From contig NC_092526.1 in assembly GCF_037038585.1 (NCBI RefSeq), positions 41,055,501 to 41,119,500 of the forward strand: a DNA stretch of 64,000 nucleotides, in the 5' to 3' direction. The notes beneath the pieces were generated by a model. It made no database searches. It had not been told where the DNA came from and was given only the letters and a program-made list of their open reading frames with translations. The position numbers and the translations under genes were made by a program. Shown here piece after piece: positions 10,506 to 21,730 of this stretch (its first letter is position 1; every line of letters starts with the position of its first letter). This DNA is from Patagioenas fasciata. Taxonomy: Eukaryota > Chordata > Aves > Columbiformes > Columbidae.

Positions 10506-13464
10506 GAATTGTCACAGGTTCAGTTGTCCGACGTGGGCACTTTCTGTCATTTAAGTTGGCCAAAGGAATTTCGCACCAGTCTCCAAGAAGATGCCCCCAG
10601 GTGCTGCCCTCTGTGAACTGCTCCGTTAGAGCTTGCAGTTATCTGCGTGCATCTTGGTCACCTCTGGAACCAAATATGTCACCAGGTATCTGTGTCTGAA
10701 CATGTTCCTCCTGCCTTCCATCTCCGTTAACTAGCAAGAGAGCTGAGACAAGGAGCTCCTGTGCAGGAGCCTATTTTGCACACAACTGATCTGAGGAAAG
10801 ACGAATCCTGCCTCCTGTGGGTTTGTGGTGTGCATGAGATAGAGCTAGCTCCTCTTTTGGCTGTAAGGACTACAAACTCAGCATGAGAAGCCTCCATTGA
10901 CTCAGCTGAATCCCTTCCCTCAGAACAGGTAAAGGAGATTCCTCCCTGACATTGTCTGGTGTCCGGTCTAAAAATAATAAAACAAAAAGGGTGTTCTTGG
11001 AGCTAAAGCTGTCTCTGATTGAGAAAATCAACTGCTGGGAAGAAGTTTGTCTCCCCAGCTGAAGGTCAGAAAATAAGTAGTTACATCAGCCTGTTTCACA
11101 GCAGGTTCCTCTGGAGCCCCAGGGACACCTGGAGGGAGGCCAGAGGGGACAGAGAAAGTGCCACCTTGGGCTGCTCCTGTGCTGCTGAGCTGGGCTGGGC
11201 TCCTGGGACACAGGGAGCTCATGGCAAGCGGCAGCGCTGCAGAGAGACAGCTCTGCCCAGGAGCAGCTCCTCTGCACAGCGCAGCAGGGCTGAGGGCTCT
11301 GCCTGCAGCACGGAGGGGAGAGGAGCCAAAGAGAGAGGTTGAAAGCAATGTAGGGTGGTAGGTTGCTGAGTGCTCAATGAGAGACAAATCTTCAGAGTCA
11401 TAACATGGTAAGTCTCTGCATGTAGGACAATGTAGCTGCATTTCCTGGAGAGATCTGCAAAAGCTGAAACATTACATGACTGGTGGGACTTGTAAGAAAG
11501 TTTCTCCTTTCTTTTCTGGTGTGGAGAAGGAGGACACTCTCTAGAACAGGTGTTCCCTGCTGCAGCATCCGTGGGAGAGGCCATGAAAGCTGCTTTCTCC
11601 CAGGGATGGCTGCAGGGGTGTGAAGCTGGGTGAACACTCAGGTGTACCCAGGGCTGTCCTGCAGAGCTCAGCGCTCAGCCTGCCCGGGGAGATCCCAGTA
11701 ACATGGAGGGGAGAAGCTCTGGGTGGAAGGAGCGACCTCTAACAGGACAGGGTCCTTCTGCTCTCAAAAGGGTGCTGTGTGTGCCAGGGCTGCTCCAGAT
11801 CACCCACAGGGCACTTCTGACAGTTCCTTCCTCCTTTTGAGGACCTTCCATTTGAGAGTAAGGTCCAGGCAGGAGTTACCTGGAAAGGAAGGTTTTGCTT
11901 TAGCCTTCGGTTCATGCTGGGGGGGTGTAAAGGGGAAAGGAGCTGGTAACTTCAGAGAAGTGACTGAGACTCTTGAACCATTAAGTGGTGTGATCCTTAG
12001 GTCTGCTAGGAACACAAAAAACTGCTGCACCTATCCCTCAGCCTACAGATATCACCAGCATCAACTTTGCTGGCAACACCACAGTTTGTCTGACCTGCTC
12101 TTTACCACCTGCAAGCAGGGAGGTGTCCTTAGACAGTACCCTCCCAGGGGGGGTTTTCTGACAGGCAGAACTGAACACATAGATGGTGGGATGGGATCCC
12201 TCAGAAATTACTGTGAGGAAAATGATGTGGGGACAGAGAAGCAGGTGGAAATGGTCAACAAAGCAGAGAGGTGGGCAGGAAAGAAGACAATACAAAACGG
12301 TGAAGTCATGGAAATGAGAACTGGGAAAACTCCCTGTCATCCCCTTCCATGCAGAGCACTTCCTCTGAGCAAGCCCCCCTGGCCTCTTCTCTGACCCAGC
12401 CAAGTCTGTGTCCTCATGGCCGTGGGACACAAGGCAGTAGCCACCCACTCTGCAGCCAGAGCTTCGACAGAGGAGAGGTGCCTCTCTCCAGGTAGCACCC
12501 ATTTCCCTCTGCAGAGCACAGGGTGAGTGTGATGCCTCACAGCATTGCTGGCTGTGAGGCTGCCTCCATGGCTGGTTACGGTGATGACTTTCTTAAGTGT
12601 CTTTGTCTCTCTTCTTGCCTCCCTTGGCAGAAGAATCCTGGTGCTGCTGCTCCTTTTCCCACCTGTCCGTGCTGCTCCTGCTCCTGCTCTTGGGCTTTGT
12701 GGGGTTGGGCGAGTTTCAGATACAAACCCTTTGAGCCTTGCTAGAAAAGGGTCTGCATGGGAGTGAGGAGCCCCAGCCCGCCTCTAACCTGTGAAGCTCC
12801 AGGAGATGTGGGCTGTGGGCTTGGGCAGTGAATGACTGTTCCCAGAGGAGATCCTGCCTGTAAGACACTTTGACCATTTCCCTGCAGTGTCCTGAGAGGC
12901 TGTGCACTTGACACCAGACACCACTGTCTCACAGTATCTTTGTGATCTGTGAGATGCCCCTAAAGAAGCCCCAGAGGTGCTAAGGCTGTGGAAATGGTGT
13001 TGAGCAGCTGTATACGGGCAGCTGAAAGGAGCCTGTGTGTCTTGACTAGACGGGGAGTGTGTCTTCCACCCTCAGGTACCCTGTGACAGAGGGAGAAGTT
13101 TGGAGATCTGAAGCTTAAGTCCAGATGTCTCTACCCTCAGCAGGGTCACGTTTCTTTGAAGGACAACCTACGACTGTGATCATCCTCCATCTCAAGCACA
13201 TAGAAGCAATGAGGAGCTGGGAACAAGACTGACAGATAGCCCAGCTCCCCTCAGACTGCACTGAGTGACAGTGAGCATTTTACCACTCAAGTTTCATGAT
13301 AGAAATGCTGCGGATTTCTACCTTTGAAGAAGACTCCACAGGTAGGACAGGACTATCTAAAAGAAAAAATGAGAAAAAAAATTTACTTTCTGCCTTGAAA
13401 AGTGTCTCTGAACTTTTCACTTGCTTTTCCTTCTTCACCAGTCTGTCATCATCAGAGGCAGAAA

Positions 13465-14396
13465 ATGTCCAATGCTCCATCACCCAGTTCCTCCTCCTGG
13501 CATTCACAGATACACGGGAACTGCAGATCCTGCACTTCTGGCTCTTCCTGGGCATCTACCTGGCTGCCCTGCTGGGCAACAGCCTCATCATCACCACCAT
13601 AGCCTGTGACCAGCACCTCCACACCCCCATGTACTTCTTCCTCCTCAATCTCTCTGTTCTTGACCTTGGATCCCTTTCCACCATTCTCCCAAAAACCATG
13701 GCAAATTCCTTCTGGGACACTAGGGCTATTTCCTATGTAGGATGTGCTGTATAGGTCTTTTTCTGTCTGTTCCTGGTCACAGCAGAATATTCTCTTCTCA
13801 CAGTCATGTGTTATGACCGCTACGTTTCCATCTGCAAACCCCTGCACTACAGGACCCTCCTGGGCAGCAGAGCTTGTGTCCACATGGCAGCAGCTGCCTT
13901 GGCCAGTGGGTTTCTCCATGCTCTGCTGCACATGGCCAATGCATTTTCACTACCCCTGTGCAAGGACAACGCACTGAATCAGTTCTTCTGTGAACTTCCC
14001 CAGATCCTCAAGCTCTCCTGCTCACACTCCTACCTCAGGGATTTTGCACTACTTGTGGTTACTGTCTGTTTATTCTTTCTGTGTTTTGTGTTCATTGTGG
14101 TGTCTTATGTGCAGATCTTCAGGGCTGTGCTGAGGATTCCCTCTGAGCAGGGACGGCACAAAGCCTTTTCCACGTGCCTCCCCCACCCCGCTGTGGTCTC
14201 ATTGTTTGTCAGCACTGGCATATTTACCTGCCTGAAGCCCCCGTTCATCTCCTCTCCATCCCTGGACCTGGTGGTTTCTGTTCTGTACTCGGTGGTGCCT
14301 CCAGTAGTGAACCCCCTCATTTACAGCATGAGGAACCAGGAGCTCAAGGAGTCCATCAAGAAAGGGATTTCATGGATATTAGTCGATGTTGAATAA
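13465..14396 (+). pseudogene. OR14-like olfactory receptor pseudogene (frameshifted start, one in-frame TAG)
   Basis: ORs are seven-helix G-protein-coupled odorant receptors of the sensory-neuron plasma membrane, encoded by one coding exon. Family motifs are HTPMYFFLLNLS, a YDRYVSICKPLHY form of the DRY box, KAFSTCLPH in helix 6, and NPLIYSMRNQEL near the end. The ancestral-looking ATG at 13,465 is followed after AAT by a short deletion compared with the right-arm copy, which shifts the frame. In the main frame a TAG at 13,752-13,754 stops helix 3; from there the frame is open to TAA at 14,394-14,396. An in-frame ATG at 13,296 would only add a non-OR extension. Two lesions make it a pseudogene; otherwise it is complete. 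Stop readthrough is conceivable but would not repair the N-terminus. Confidence 0.88.
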
Positions 14397-15430
14397 ATTT
14401 TCAGTGATTCGCCACAAACGACTTCTAGTGTATCCCAGTTAGACCTGTACTCTATTTCTAGTTTTATCCTTTTTATTTTGTTAGCTTTACCTATATTTTT
14501 ATTTGCAGTTATGATGTTCCTACATAAACATTTTTATTCAGCTTACACTCTTGAGAAATGAACCCAGTACAAATGATTTTTAAACACCTGAAACCTCTAT
14601 ATTTTTTTTTTTTCTAGCATTGTTTCAGAGCTGACTTTTTCATTGCCTCTCTGTAATAAAATGACATCTCCCCCTTGCAGTTTCTCTAGATTTGGCTGTT
14701 ATTCCATAAGCTGATATCAACAACAAGCCCAGGAATTTTACCCCCCCAAACAACCAGAGTGAAAAGCTCATTGTCACATTGGCAGCTATTACAGAACAAG
14801 GTTTGGATTTAGGACACATCCCTTCTTGTCTGTTGACAGTGGAGATGGTGAATGTTCGCTGAGATAGGGTCAGACTGCACTGTCCCAGTGCATGATGGGG
14901 CAGAGGACATCCTTTAGGAGAAGAATCAGGAGGTGCCCAGAGAGCCCATGAGATACACGTGAACCATGTGTGCCTGAGGTGGGCAGTGACTAGAGTCCAA
15001 GGAGTGAGAGATCACCCAGTGTGGCCTCAACCAAAAGGAACGCCAACCTGACACAGACCAGCTCCAACAGGCAACAGCACCTTCACAACCACCACACCAC
15101 CAGCAGCGCTTACACAGCCATGAGCAGCACAACTGACCCTGTCCTGTTCTTCCTCTCAGACTGATCTGGTGTGAAGATTGCACAAGTGGTCCATACATCC
15201 TGCGCAGAACTTACCTGCTGTCTCGCACATTTCTGTGGTTCCTCCGCTGTGGATCCGGGCTTTGGGTCTGCCCAGACTGAGAGATATTACTGACTTGGCC
15301 ATTCCAACCCTGGGTCTCTCCAGATCCTGGTGTCCTCCTCCTCCTTGCTATCATCACTTAGAATTGACCAGGAAAGCATGTGCGTACCTTCATACCCAAA
15401 CACACACACAATAGAGAGCCCACTCACATA
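14397..15430 (+). repeat. Post-OR region, segment B of the left arm
   Basis: The region lacks a gene. From about 14,640 it matches the reverse of 36,840-36,100; shared blocks include GATTTGGCTGTT, TTTGGATTTAGGACACA and GTCTGTTGACAGTGGAGATGGTGA. A CACACACA-rich short tract lies near 15,400. In the right arm this segment joins the OR fragment directly, which reveals the deletion there. Confidence 0.75.
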
Positions 15431-15456
15431 GCAAATAGCCAGGAGCAGAGTTTAGT

Positions 15457-15535
15457 TTTGTAGTTTAACCCTGACAGGCAGCTCAGCACCACACAGTCTC
15501 TCACTCACTGCCCCACAGCAGGATGGGGTAGAGGA
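15457..15535 (-). mobile_element. Terminal remnant of an ERVL-type solo LTR, shared with the right arm
   Basis: On the minus strand this matches the last ~80 bases of the LTR at 35,499-36,086 (AGCTCAGCACCACACAGTCT block). It sits at the homologous position in the palindrome, so the LTR was present before the inverted duplication. The rest of the LTR is missing here. Confidence 0.6.
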
Positions 15536-15829
15536 CTGGAAACACAAAAGCCCCTGAAGCTCTGCCAGTTCAGATGCCCTGGGCACCTCTGCCCAGGCTC
15601 TACCCGCAGCTCCCAAGGGTCTCCGGTCTCCTACAGGTTCTAGGCCTATGGTTGGACCGTAGAGCTCTGTCCTCAACCCTGAGAAATTTCAAACATTATG
15701 AGCACCTTTAAATCAACTTAAATGATTGAATTAGTTCAATAATATGTCTGAGCTTTTCCCATTATTTCAAATAGGGGATTTCTCAGGATCTGTATTAGGA
15801 ACGAGAGATGAAATATTGATATTTCCCTG

Positions 15830-17795
15830 TCCTTGCATCACCAGTTGAACAGGGAGCTGCTGGGTAAGCTCAAGTGGAAGAGAAGAGTTTACAGATCATG
15901 GAAGGAGGGGCTGGCCACTTGGGGAGAATATCAGGCTGTTGTCAGAGGGTGTATGGAGGCAACTAGGAAATCTAAGGTCTCCTTAGAATTAAATCTGGTG
16001 AGAGGGGTCAAGGACAACAGGAAGAGCTTTTTCCAATACGTGGCAGATAAAACTAACACCAGAGGCAATGTGGGCCCACTGATGAACGAGGTGGGTGCCC
16101 TGGTGACAGAAGATACAGAGAAGGCAGAGTCACTGAACGCCTTCTTTGTCTCTGTCTACTCTGCCAAAGGCTGTCCTGAGGAGCCCCATGCTGCTGAGGC
16201 CCCAGAGGAAGGCAGGACAATGGAGGAGTTTGCCTTGGTTGATGAGGACTGGGTTAGGGAACAGTTAGGCAATCTGGACATCCATAAATCCATAGGTCCG
16301 GATGGGATGCACCCACAGGTGCTGAGGGAGCTGGCTGAGGTCATTGCTGGACCGCTCTCCATCATCTTTGCCAAGTCTTGGGAAATGGGAGAGGTGTCTG
16401 AGGACTGGAGGAAAGCAAATGTCACTGCAGTCTTCAAAAAGGGCAAGAAGGAGGACCCAGGTAACTATAGACTGGTCAGCCTCACCTCTGTCCCTGGGAA
16501 ACTGATGGAATGACTTATCCTTGGTGCGATCTCAAGGCATATCAGGGATAAGAGAGTCATTAGGGGCAGTCAGCATGGCTTCACCAAATGGAAGTCATGC
16601 TTGACCAAGCTCATTGACTTTTATAAGGACATAACAAGATGGACGGATGATGGCAGAGCGGTGGATGTGGTCTATCTTGATTTCAGTAAAGCATTTGACA
16701 CAGTTTACCACAGCATCCTCACAGCTAAACTGAAGGAGTGTGGTCTGGACGATCGGGTAGTGAGGTAAACTGTGAACTGGCTGAAGGGAAGAAGCCAGAG
16801 AGTCGTGGTCAATGGGGCAGAGTCCAGTTGAGGCCTGTATCCACTGAAGTGCCTCAAGGGTCAGTACTGGGGCCTGTATTATTCAATATATTCATCAATG
16901 ATTTGGATGAGGGAATAGAGTGACTGTCAGCAAGTTTGCTGATGACACCAAGCTGGGAGGAGTGGCTGATATACCAGAAGGCTGTGCTGCCATCCAGAGA
17001 CCTGGACAGGCTGGAGAGTTGGGTGGGGAAAAATTTAATGAAATATAACAAGGGAAAGTGTAGAGTACTGCATCTGGGTATGAACAACCCCAGGTTCCAG
17101 TATAAGTTGGGGAACAACCTGTTAGAGAGCAGCATAGGGGAAAGGGATCTGGGGTCCTGGGGACAGCAGGGTGAGCATGAGCCAGCACTGGGCCCTTGTG
17201 GCCAGGAAGGCCAATGGTACCTGGGGTGGATTAGAAGGGGGTGGTCAATAGGTCAGAAAGGTTCTCCTGCCCATCTACTCTGCCCTGATGAGACCACGTC
17301 TGGAACAATGTGTCCAGTTCTGGGCCCCTCAGTTCCAGAAGGACAGGGAACTGCTGAAGAGAGTCCAGTGCAGGGCAACAAAGATGCTGAAGGGAGTGGA
17401 GCATCTCCCATGTGAGGAAAGGCTGAGGGAGACTGAGGGGTGTTCTCACTCATGTTTACAGATATATAAAGGGTAAGTGTCACGAGGATGGAGCCAGGCT
17501 CTTCTCGGTGACAACCAATGATAGGACAAGAGGTAATGGGTACAAACTGGAAAACAAAAGGTTCCACTTAAATATGAGAAGAAACTTCTTCTCAGTGAGG
17601 GTGACAGAACACTGGAACAGGCTGCCCAGGGAGGTTGTGGAATCTCCTTCTCTGCAGACATTCAAACCCACCTGGACACCTTCCTGTGTAACCTCATCTG
17701 GGTGTTCCTGCTCCAGCAGGGGGATTGGACTGAATGAGCTTTCCAGGTCCCTTCCAATTCCTGACATTCTGTGATTCTGTGATTCTGTGATACTC
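15830..17795 (+). mobile_element. CR1 LINE, 5'-truncated, with RT and complete 3' end
   Basis: CR1 elements move by target-primed reverse transcription. The open frame at 15,833-16,513 covers the linker and N-terminal RT region, with GPDGMHPQVLRELAE and NYRLVSLTS motifs; it ends in a TGA. Downstream, DFSKAFDTV (about 16,680) and FADDTKLGG, the catalytic Asp pair (about 16,930), lie in other frames, so RT is broken. The 3' end closes with CCCTTCCAATTCCTGACATTCTG and three TGATTCTG-type units. It lies between segments B and C of the left arm and is absent from the corresponding right-arm site, so it probably inserted after the duplication. Confidence 0.9.
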
Positions 17796-17929
17796 TTACT
17801 CTGTGTGTTTCATCTCCCTCACATTCCAGTTATTTTCTCCTGGCCTGATAAATTCACCATGTCTTTTAATTGTGTGTATGTTTAAATTTCCTATCTGTCT
17901 GCCAAAAATATTTCTTGTATAATTCTCCC

Positions 17930-19260
17930 TTTTGGAAGGTGGACCTCATTGGACCCAGTTTAGACTTGACATAGAGCTGAGGCATCTGTTTTATCTTTTT
18001 GTTAAATCTTATCACCTTTTAATTTGTGTGTCCAAAAATAAGAAAAACCTTTTTGTGCCTGTTTGCAGCCAGTTCTCTAATGAGAGCAGGTGGAAATTAG
18101 TGGAAAGGGGCTTTAACATCCATTTGCAGACTTCAGTGGAGAAGTCTGATGTAGGGAAAAGTGATGTAAGTTCCAGATGTGTGATGACAGAAAGTGTGGG
18201 GTTGGGAGGTGAGGAGCAAGGTTGTCCACACTGTATCAGACCTCAAAGGACTGCTTTTCCAGTCTGTCCAGACCTCCTTAGGAGACAGTCTGGATCAATA
18301 TCAATTAGAAAATACTGCTATCACCTCATCCATAAACTGAAAAATAATTAAAAAGGTCCTTAAATATGAAAATAAAAATTATAAAATGCTTACAGAACTC
18401 TTCCTCTTTAGCTAGACTCCTAAAACCTCTCTAATTAACTGTACAAGTCTTGAAGACTTTAAGAAAATCATCGTAGAGACACAGATCCTTAGGGCTTTCT
18501 CAACTTTCATGAACCCCATGATGCATTTGGTGCTTAGTCCATGAACCTCAGATACTGAGAGGAGACTGAAAAAAACCTCTCAAGGACATAAAGTCAGAAG
18601 CAAATGCCAAAGTATCTCACTGTATTAACTGGCCCAGCTGAGGGCAATTGCTGACAAACTCTCCTTATGGACTCATTAGAGCAGATACTTGGAGGCCATG
18701 ATGGTAGATAGGCAAAGGTAACATACAGACAATTCTGATGCTGAGAAAAGATTTGGTTTGATTTATGAGGTAGAAAGGCCAAGCCCTCACCCCAGCCCCT
18801 GGGAAGGCAGATCCTGTCCCTCATGTGTGGCTCTTCCTGGGGCAGTGGGATGTGAGATGTGAAAGACAACAGTCTGACACCTCCCTATGGGGCTGCAATG
18901 AGGCAATGAGGCCCCTCTTCCATGAGGACAACATGTAACCTTACAGGTCTAAGTGGCAGAGACCACTGCCATGGCCAAGTGGACAAAGATCTCTGTTCTG
19001 TGGTTGCCTTCCAGCCCTACCAGAGCCCTTGGCCATCTCCACCACAGACTGTCTTACACTGTCACACCCCTGTCTTCCCTGCAGGCTACAGACACCCATC
19101 TCTCTTCCCTACCCTGCTCTCACCCCAGCATTTCTGTACCTTCACTGATGTGTCTCCACCCTCCTTGGCTGTTCTGTGAAACACAAAACAATGGGCTGAT
19201 CGCAGACTCTCTCTGGGTGACCTCTTGCACCACAGTGTGTCCTTCAGGTGACATTTTTAT
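17930..19260 (+). repeat. Left arm of inverted duplication, segment C
   Basis: It is homologous in reverse to 33,450-32,350. Shared blocks include CAGACCTCCTTAGGAGACA, GACTCATTAGAGCAGATA and CCCCTGGGAAGGCAGATC-like sequence. The same unit recurs at 4.15-5.28 and 63.46-64.0 kb. Open frames in it (for example 17,932-18,351) are not conserved as proteins between copies and are probably incidental. Confidence 0.8.
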
Positions 19261-19689
19261 CTCCTCATGCCCTGTCTCCACATTCCAACAAGCACTTTGC
19301 AGCAGTTTTTCTCTCTCTTCTGCTGTTTCCTATTACCAAACAAAGCTCCATCATCTCAGAATCCATCCTTTAAGTATATGACCCTTCCCATCAGCCTGCT
19401 TGTGGTCTACCAGTTGACCAGAAAGAAGTATCTTCACCATGACCTTCCAAGCCATGTGCCTGCTGTTGGCCTTTCAGCTTCTTAGACAAGACTAAAGACA
19501 TGTGCTTGCTGCAGATAAAAGTCAAATGATTGTCGCCCTCCAAGCCCATGCACCTGCTGGTCATCGTTCAGCTTCTCTGATATGCCAGTCCTGCAAGGTG
19601 CCACATGGCTACTCCAGAATAACTCTGCTCTGCCCCCAAGGGGTCAAACTGCTGTGTAGGGTAGGGAGAGGGGTTGAAGGTGATGGGAA
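19261..19689. other. Unassigned spacer
   Basis: No coding or repeated element was recognised. Confidence 0.4.
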
Positions 19690-20095
19690 TTGAGCATGGG
19701 AATGAGATCTATGGGGGGTTAGGTGTTAATTTAGGGATTAGGGATTAGAACTCACTCTTCAGGGTTAGGATTTAGGCATCTTGCGTTCTGCTTAGGTGTG
19801 TGGTTAGTGTTAAGGGTACGGGCTAGCTTCATGAGTTAGGGTTTTTTTTTAAGGTTGTGGTGAGGGCTAAGGTTAAGACTGGTATTTTAAGACTAGGGAT
19901 ACAGGCTGGGGATTTAAGTGAGTAAAAGGATAAGAGTAAGAATAAGGGGTTATGGGTTTGGGATTTGGTTTAGAGGTATATTTTGAGCTTAGAGTTTAGC
20001 ATAGTGGATTAGTGTCAGGGTGAGGACTAGCATTTAGGGGTAAGGTTAGGGTTTAAGATTACTGCTTAGAACCCAGGTAAGGGCCTAACATGAAT
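19690..20095 (+). repeat. Degenerate telomere-like (TTAGGG-related) tract
   Basis: About 400 bases on the plus strand are dense in TTAGGG and one-step variants. Examples are TTTAGGGATTAGGGATTAG (19,731), GAGTTAGGG (about 19,836) and TAAGGTTAGGGTTTAAG (about 20,041). There is no perfect array. It lies just inside the left palindrome arm. Confidence 0.65.
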
Positions 20096-21730
20096 GTTTC
20101 CACAGTCAGTGCCACAGCAGCATCATTGTTACCTGAATCCCTCAAAATCTTTCATCATTGTTGGCCAAGCCATTCTTTTTTCTTCCAAATCTCCAGTCTC
20201 TCTTGTCCCAGTTCCCCTTGACCTTCCCAAATCTGTCATCATCTTGGGACCATCTTTCTGATGACCTTCATGACTTCTAAGTATTTGCCTTCCTGCTGCT
20301 GGTCAGTCAGGATCTGCCTGACTCCAGGACTGTCTGGAATCCCACCTGGAGAGTTAGGAATAATTCATAATAATTCAGACCAACAGTTAATTTTTAAGGT
20401 GACTAAATTTTGCTGATTTTGGAGGTGGTTGATGTTGAAGGAGGTTGACTGAACTCAATTGCTTGGTTTCAGGCTGATCCATTGTCTCAGACCAATCTCT
20501 CCTATTGTCTCTGTGGATGATGAGATGGGAAAGTCCTTGGACCACCCAGGGGACTAATGACTGAAGTGCTCTGGTTGCACAACAACACAGCTTTGTTTCA
20601 CCACCTCAAACTCGCCATCTCCTCCTCTCCCTCTCCTCCCCTTGCTTTTTGAATCATCCTGGTTTTGGAGCGGTCTGCTCTACTCCTTTCTATGTCTAAA
20701 AACAAATGTAAAGATGAAGGGAGAAACAGCAGTCTTTATTGTATATGTGTGGGGTTTTTTGTTCTTCCTTCTGCTAGATGTGCATTTTGATTTAAAAAAC
20801 TTAATAACTTCAGAAATCAGAGATTTGAGACTTTGCAACAGGTGCCTGTGAGAATTTGTTTTCCCAAGGCTCCCTCTATGTTCTATGGAGACAGGAGAAA
20901 ACTCTCAAGGCTGGGTCCTCCCAACCTATAACTGACATGCAAAAGAAAAGTTATGAATCTCTTCCAGTCACTCTTCTCTTGCTCTGCATTTAGGTCAGGA
21001 CACTTGATACCAAGAGCAATGAGCAACTGTTCGGAAGCAACTGCATTTCAGTGCAGATGAGACTGTGTGGAACCATAACAAATTTCAGTCATTATCTGGA
21101 GTACTAAAGAAGACAAGTTATACTTATTCCCTATTCCACCCTCCCTTCCCCTTTCCTGAAGAAACAGAGAGCAAGAAGCTGTGGAGGAAAGCAAGGGATT
21201 ACCAAAGGGATGCTTGATACTGCTTATTCTGAAATCAGTAGAGACTCAGGCTCCAAAAAAGCAAGTACTGAAAAGCAGCAAGAAGAGCTTTCAACATACA
21301 TACATATTTGCTTTGTTTTGTTTTACTTTGCTTTGGATAGTTTAGTGTTTGTGCAATACAAGAGATGACTTAGGCACATAGGTGTGACATGTTTGGAATA
21401 GATCTGCATGAGTTTGGAGTTTGCAAGGAGTGGGGTACAATAGCTAACAGGCTGTTTAAAATTCTCTGTTCTGGAGAAAGAATTCTTCATGAGTGTTTGA
21501 AAAAGGTAGAAAGAAGACAACAAATTCTCTGAGACTCTAACTGAAATGTGATACAGAAAAATCAGGGTGTGAGAAATGCTTGAAGAACTATCTGTAATTG
21601 TGTAATATAGGAAGACGGCAAGAAAGGAAAGAAGCAGAGAAGGAAGTGTAGAACCTTTCATCCTGCTGTGAAGTTATCACACTTGCTTTTTGCTGTGCTC
21701 CTGTCTCGACAGGATAAACTGAAATTCAGC
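20096..21730. other. Unassigned region upstream of the intact OR
   Basis: No gene is recognised. In birds and mammals the OR promoter and 5' non-coding exons usually lie several kilobases upstream of the coding exon, so they could be here, but I cannot point to them. A (TTTTG)n-like tract lies at 21,310-21,335. Confidence 0.4.

Larger units (their letters stand above)
10506..15535 (+). repeat. Left arm of inverted duplication, segments A and B
   Basis: The segment is homologous in reverse to 39,122-36,008. A left edge is visible where CACAGGTTCAGTTGTCCGAC (10,514) meets its counterpart at 39,114, after which similarity stops. About 10,980-12,160 is nearly identical to 38,730-37,560. From 12,640 to 15,535 similarity is lower but collinear through an OR sequence, a post-OR region and an LTR remnant. 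Relative to the right arm it has extra sequence at about 12,171-12,638 and 12,940-13,403, and it keeps about 0.87 kb of OR that the right arm lost. Confidence 0.88.

Noticed and set aside
11723-12394. 223-codon frame as a gene
   Set aside because: The right-arm partner keeps only part of it and continues differently; no domain, and the similarity is explained by the near-identical DNA patch on both strands.
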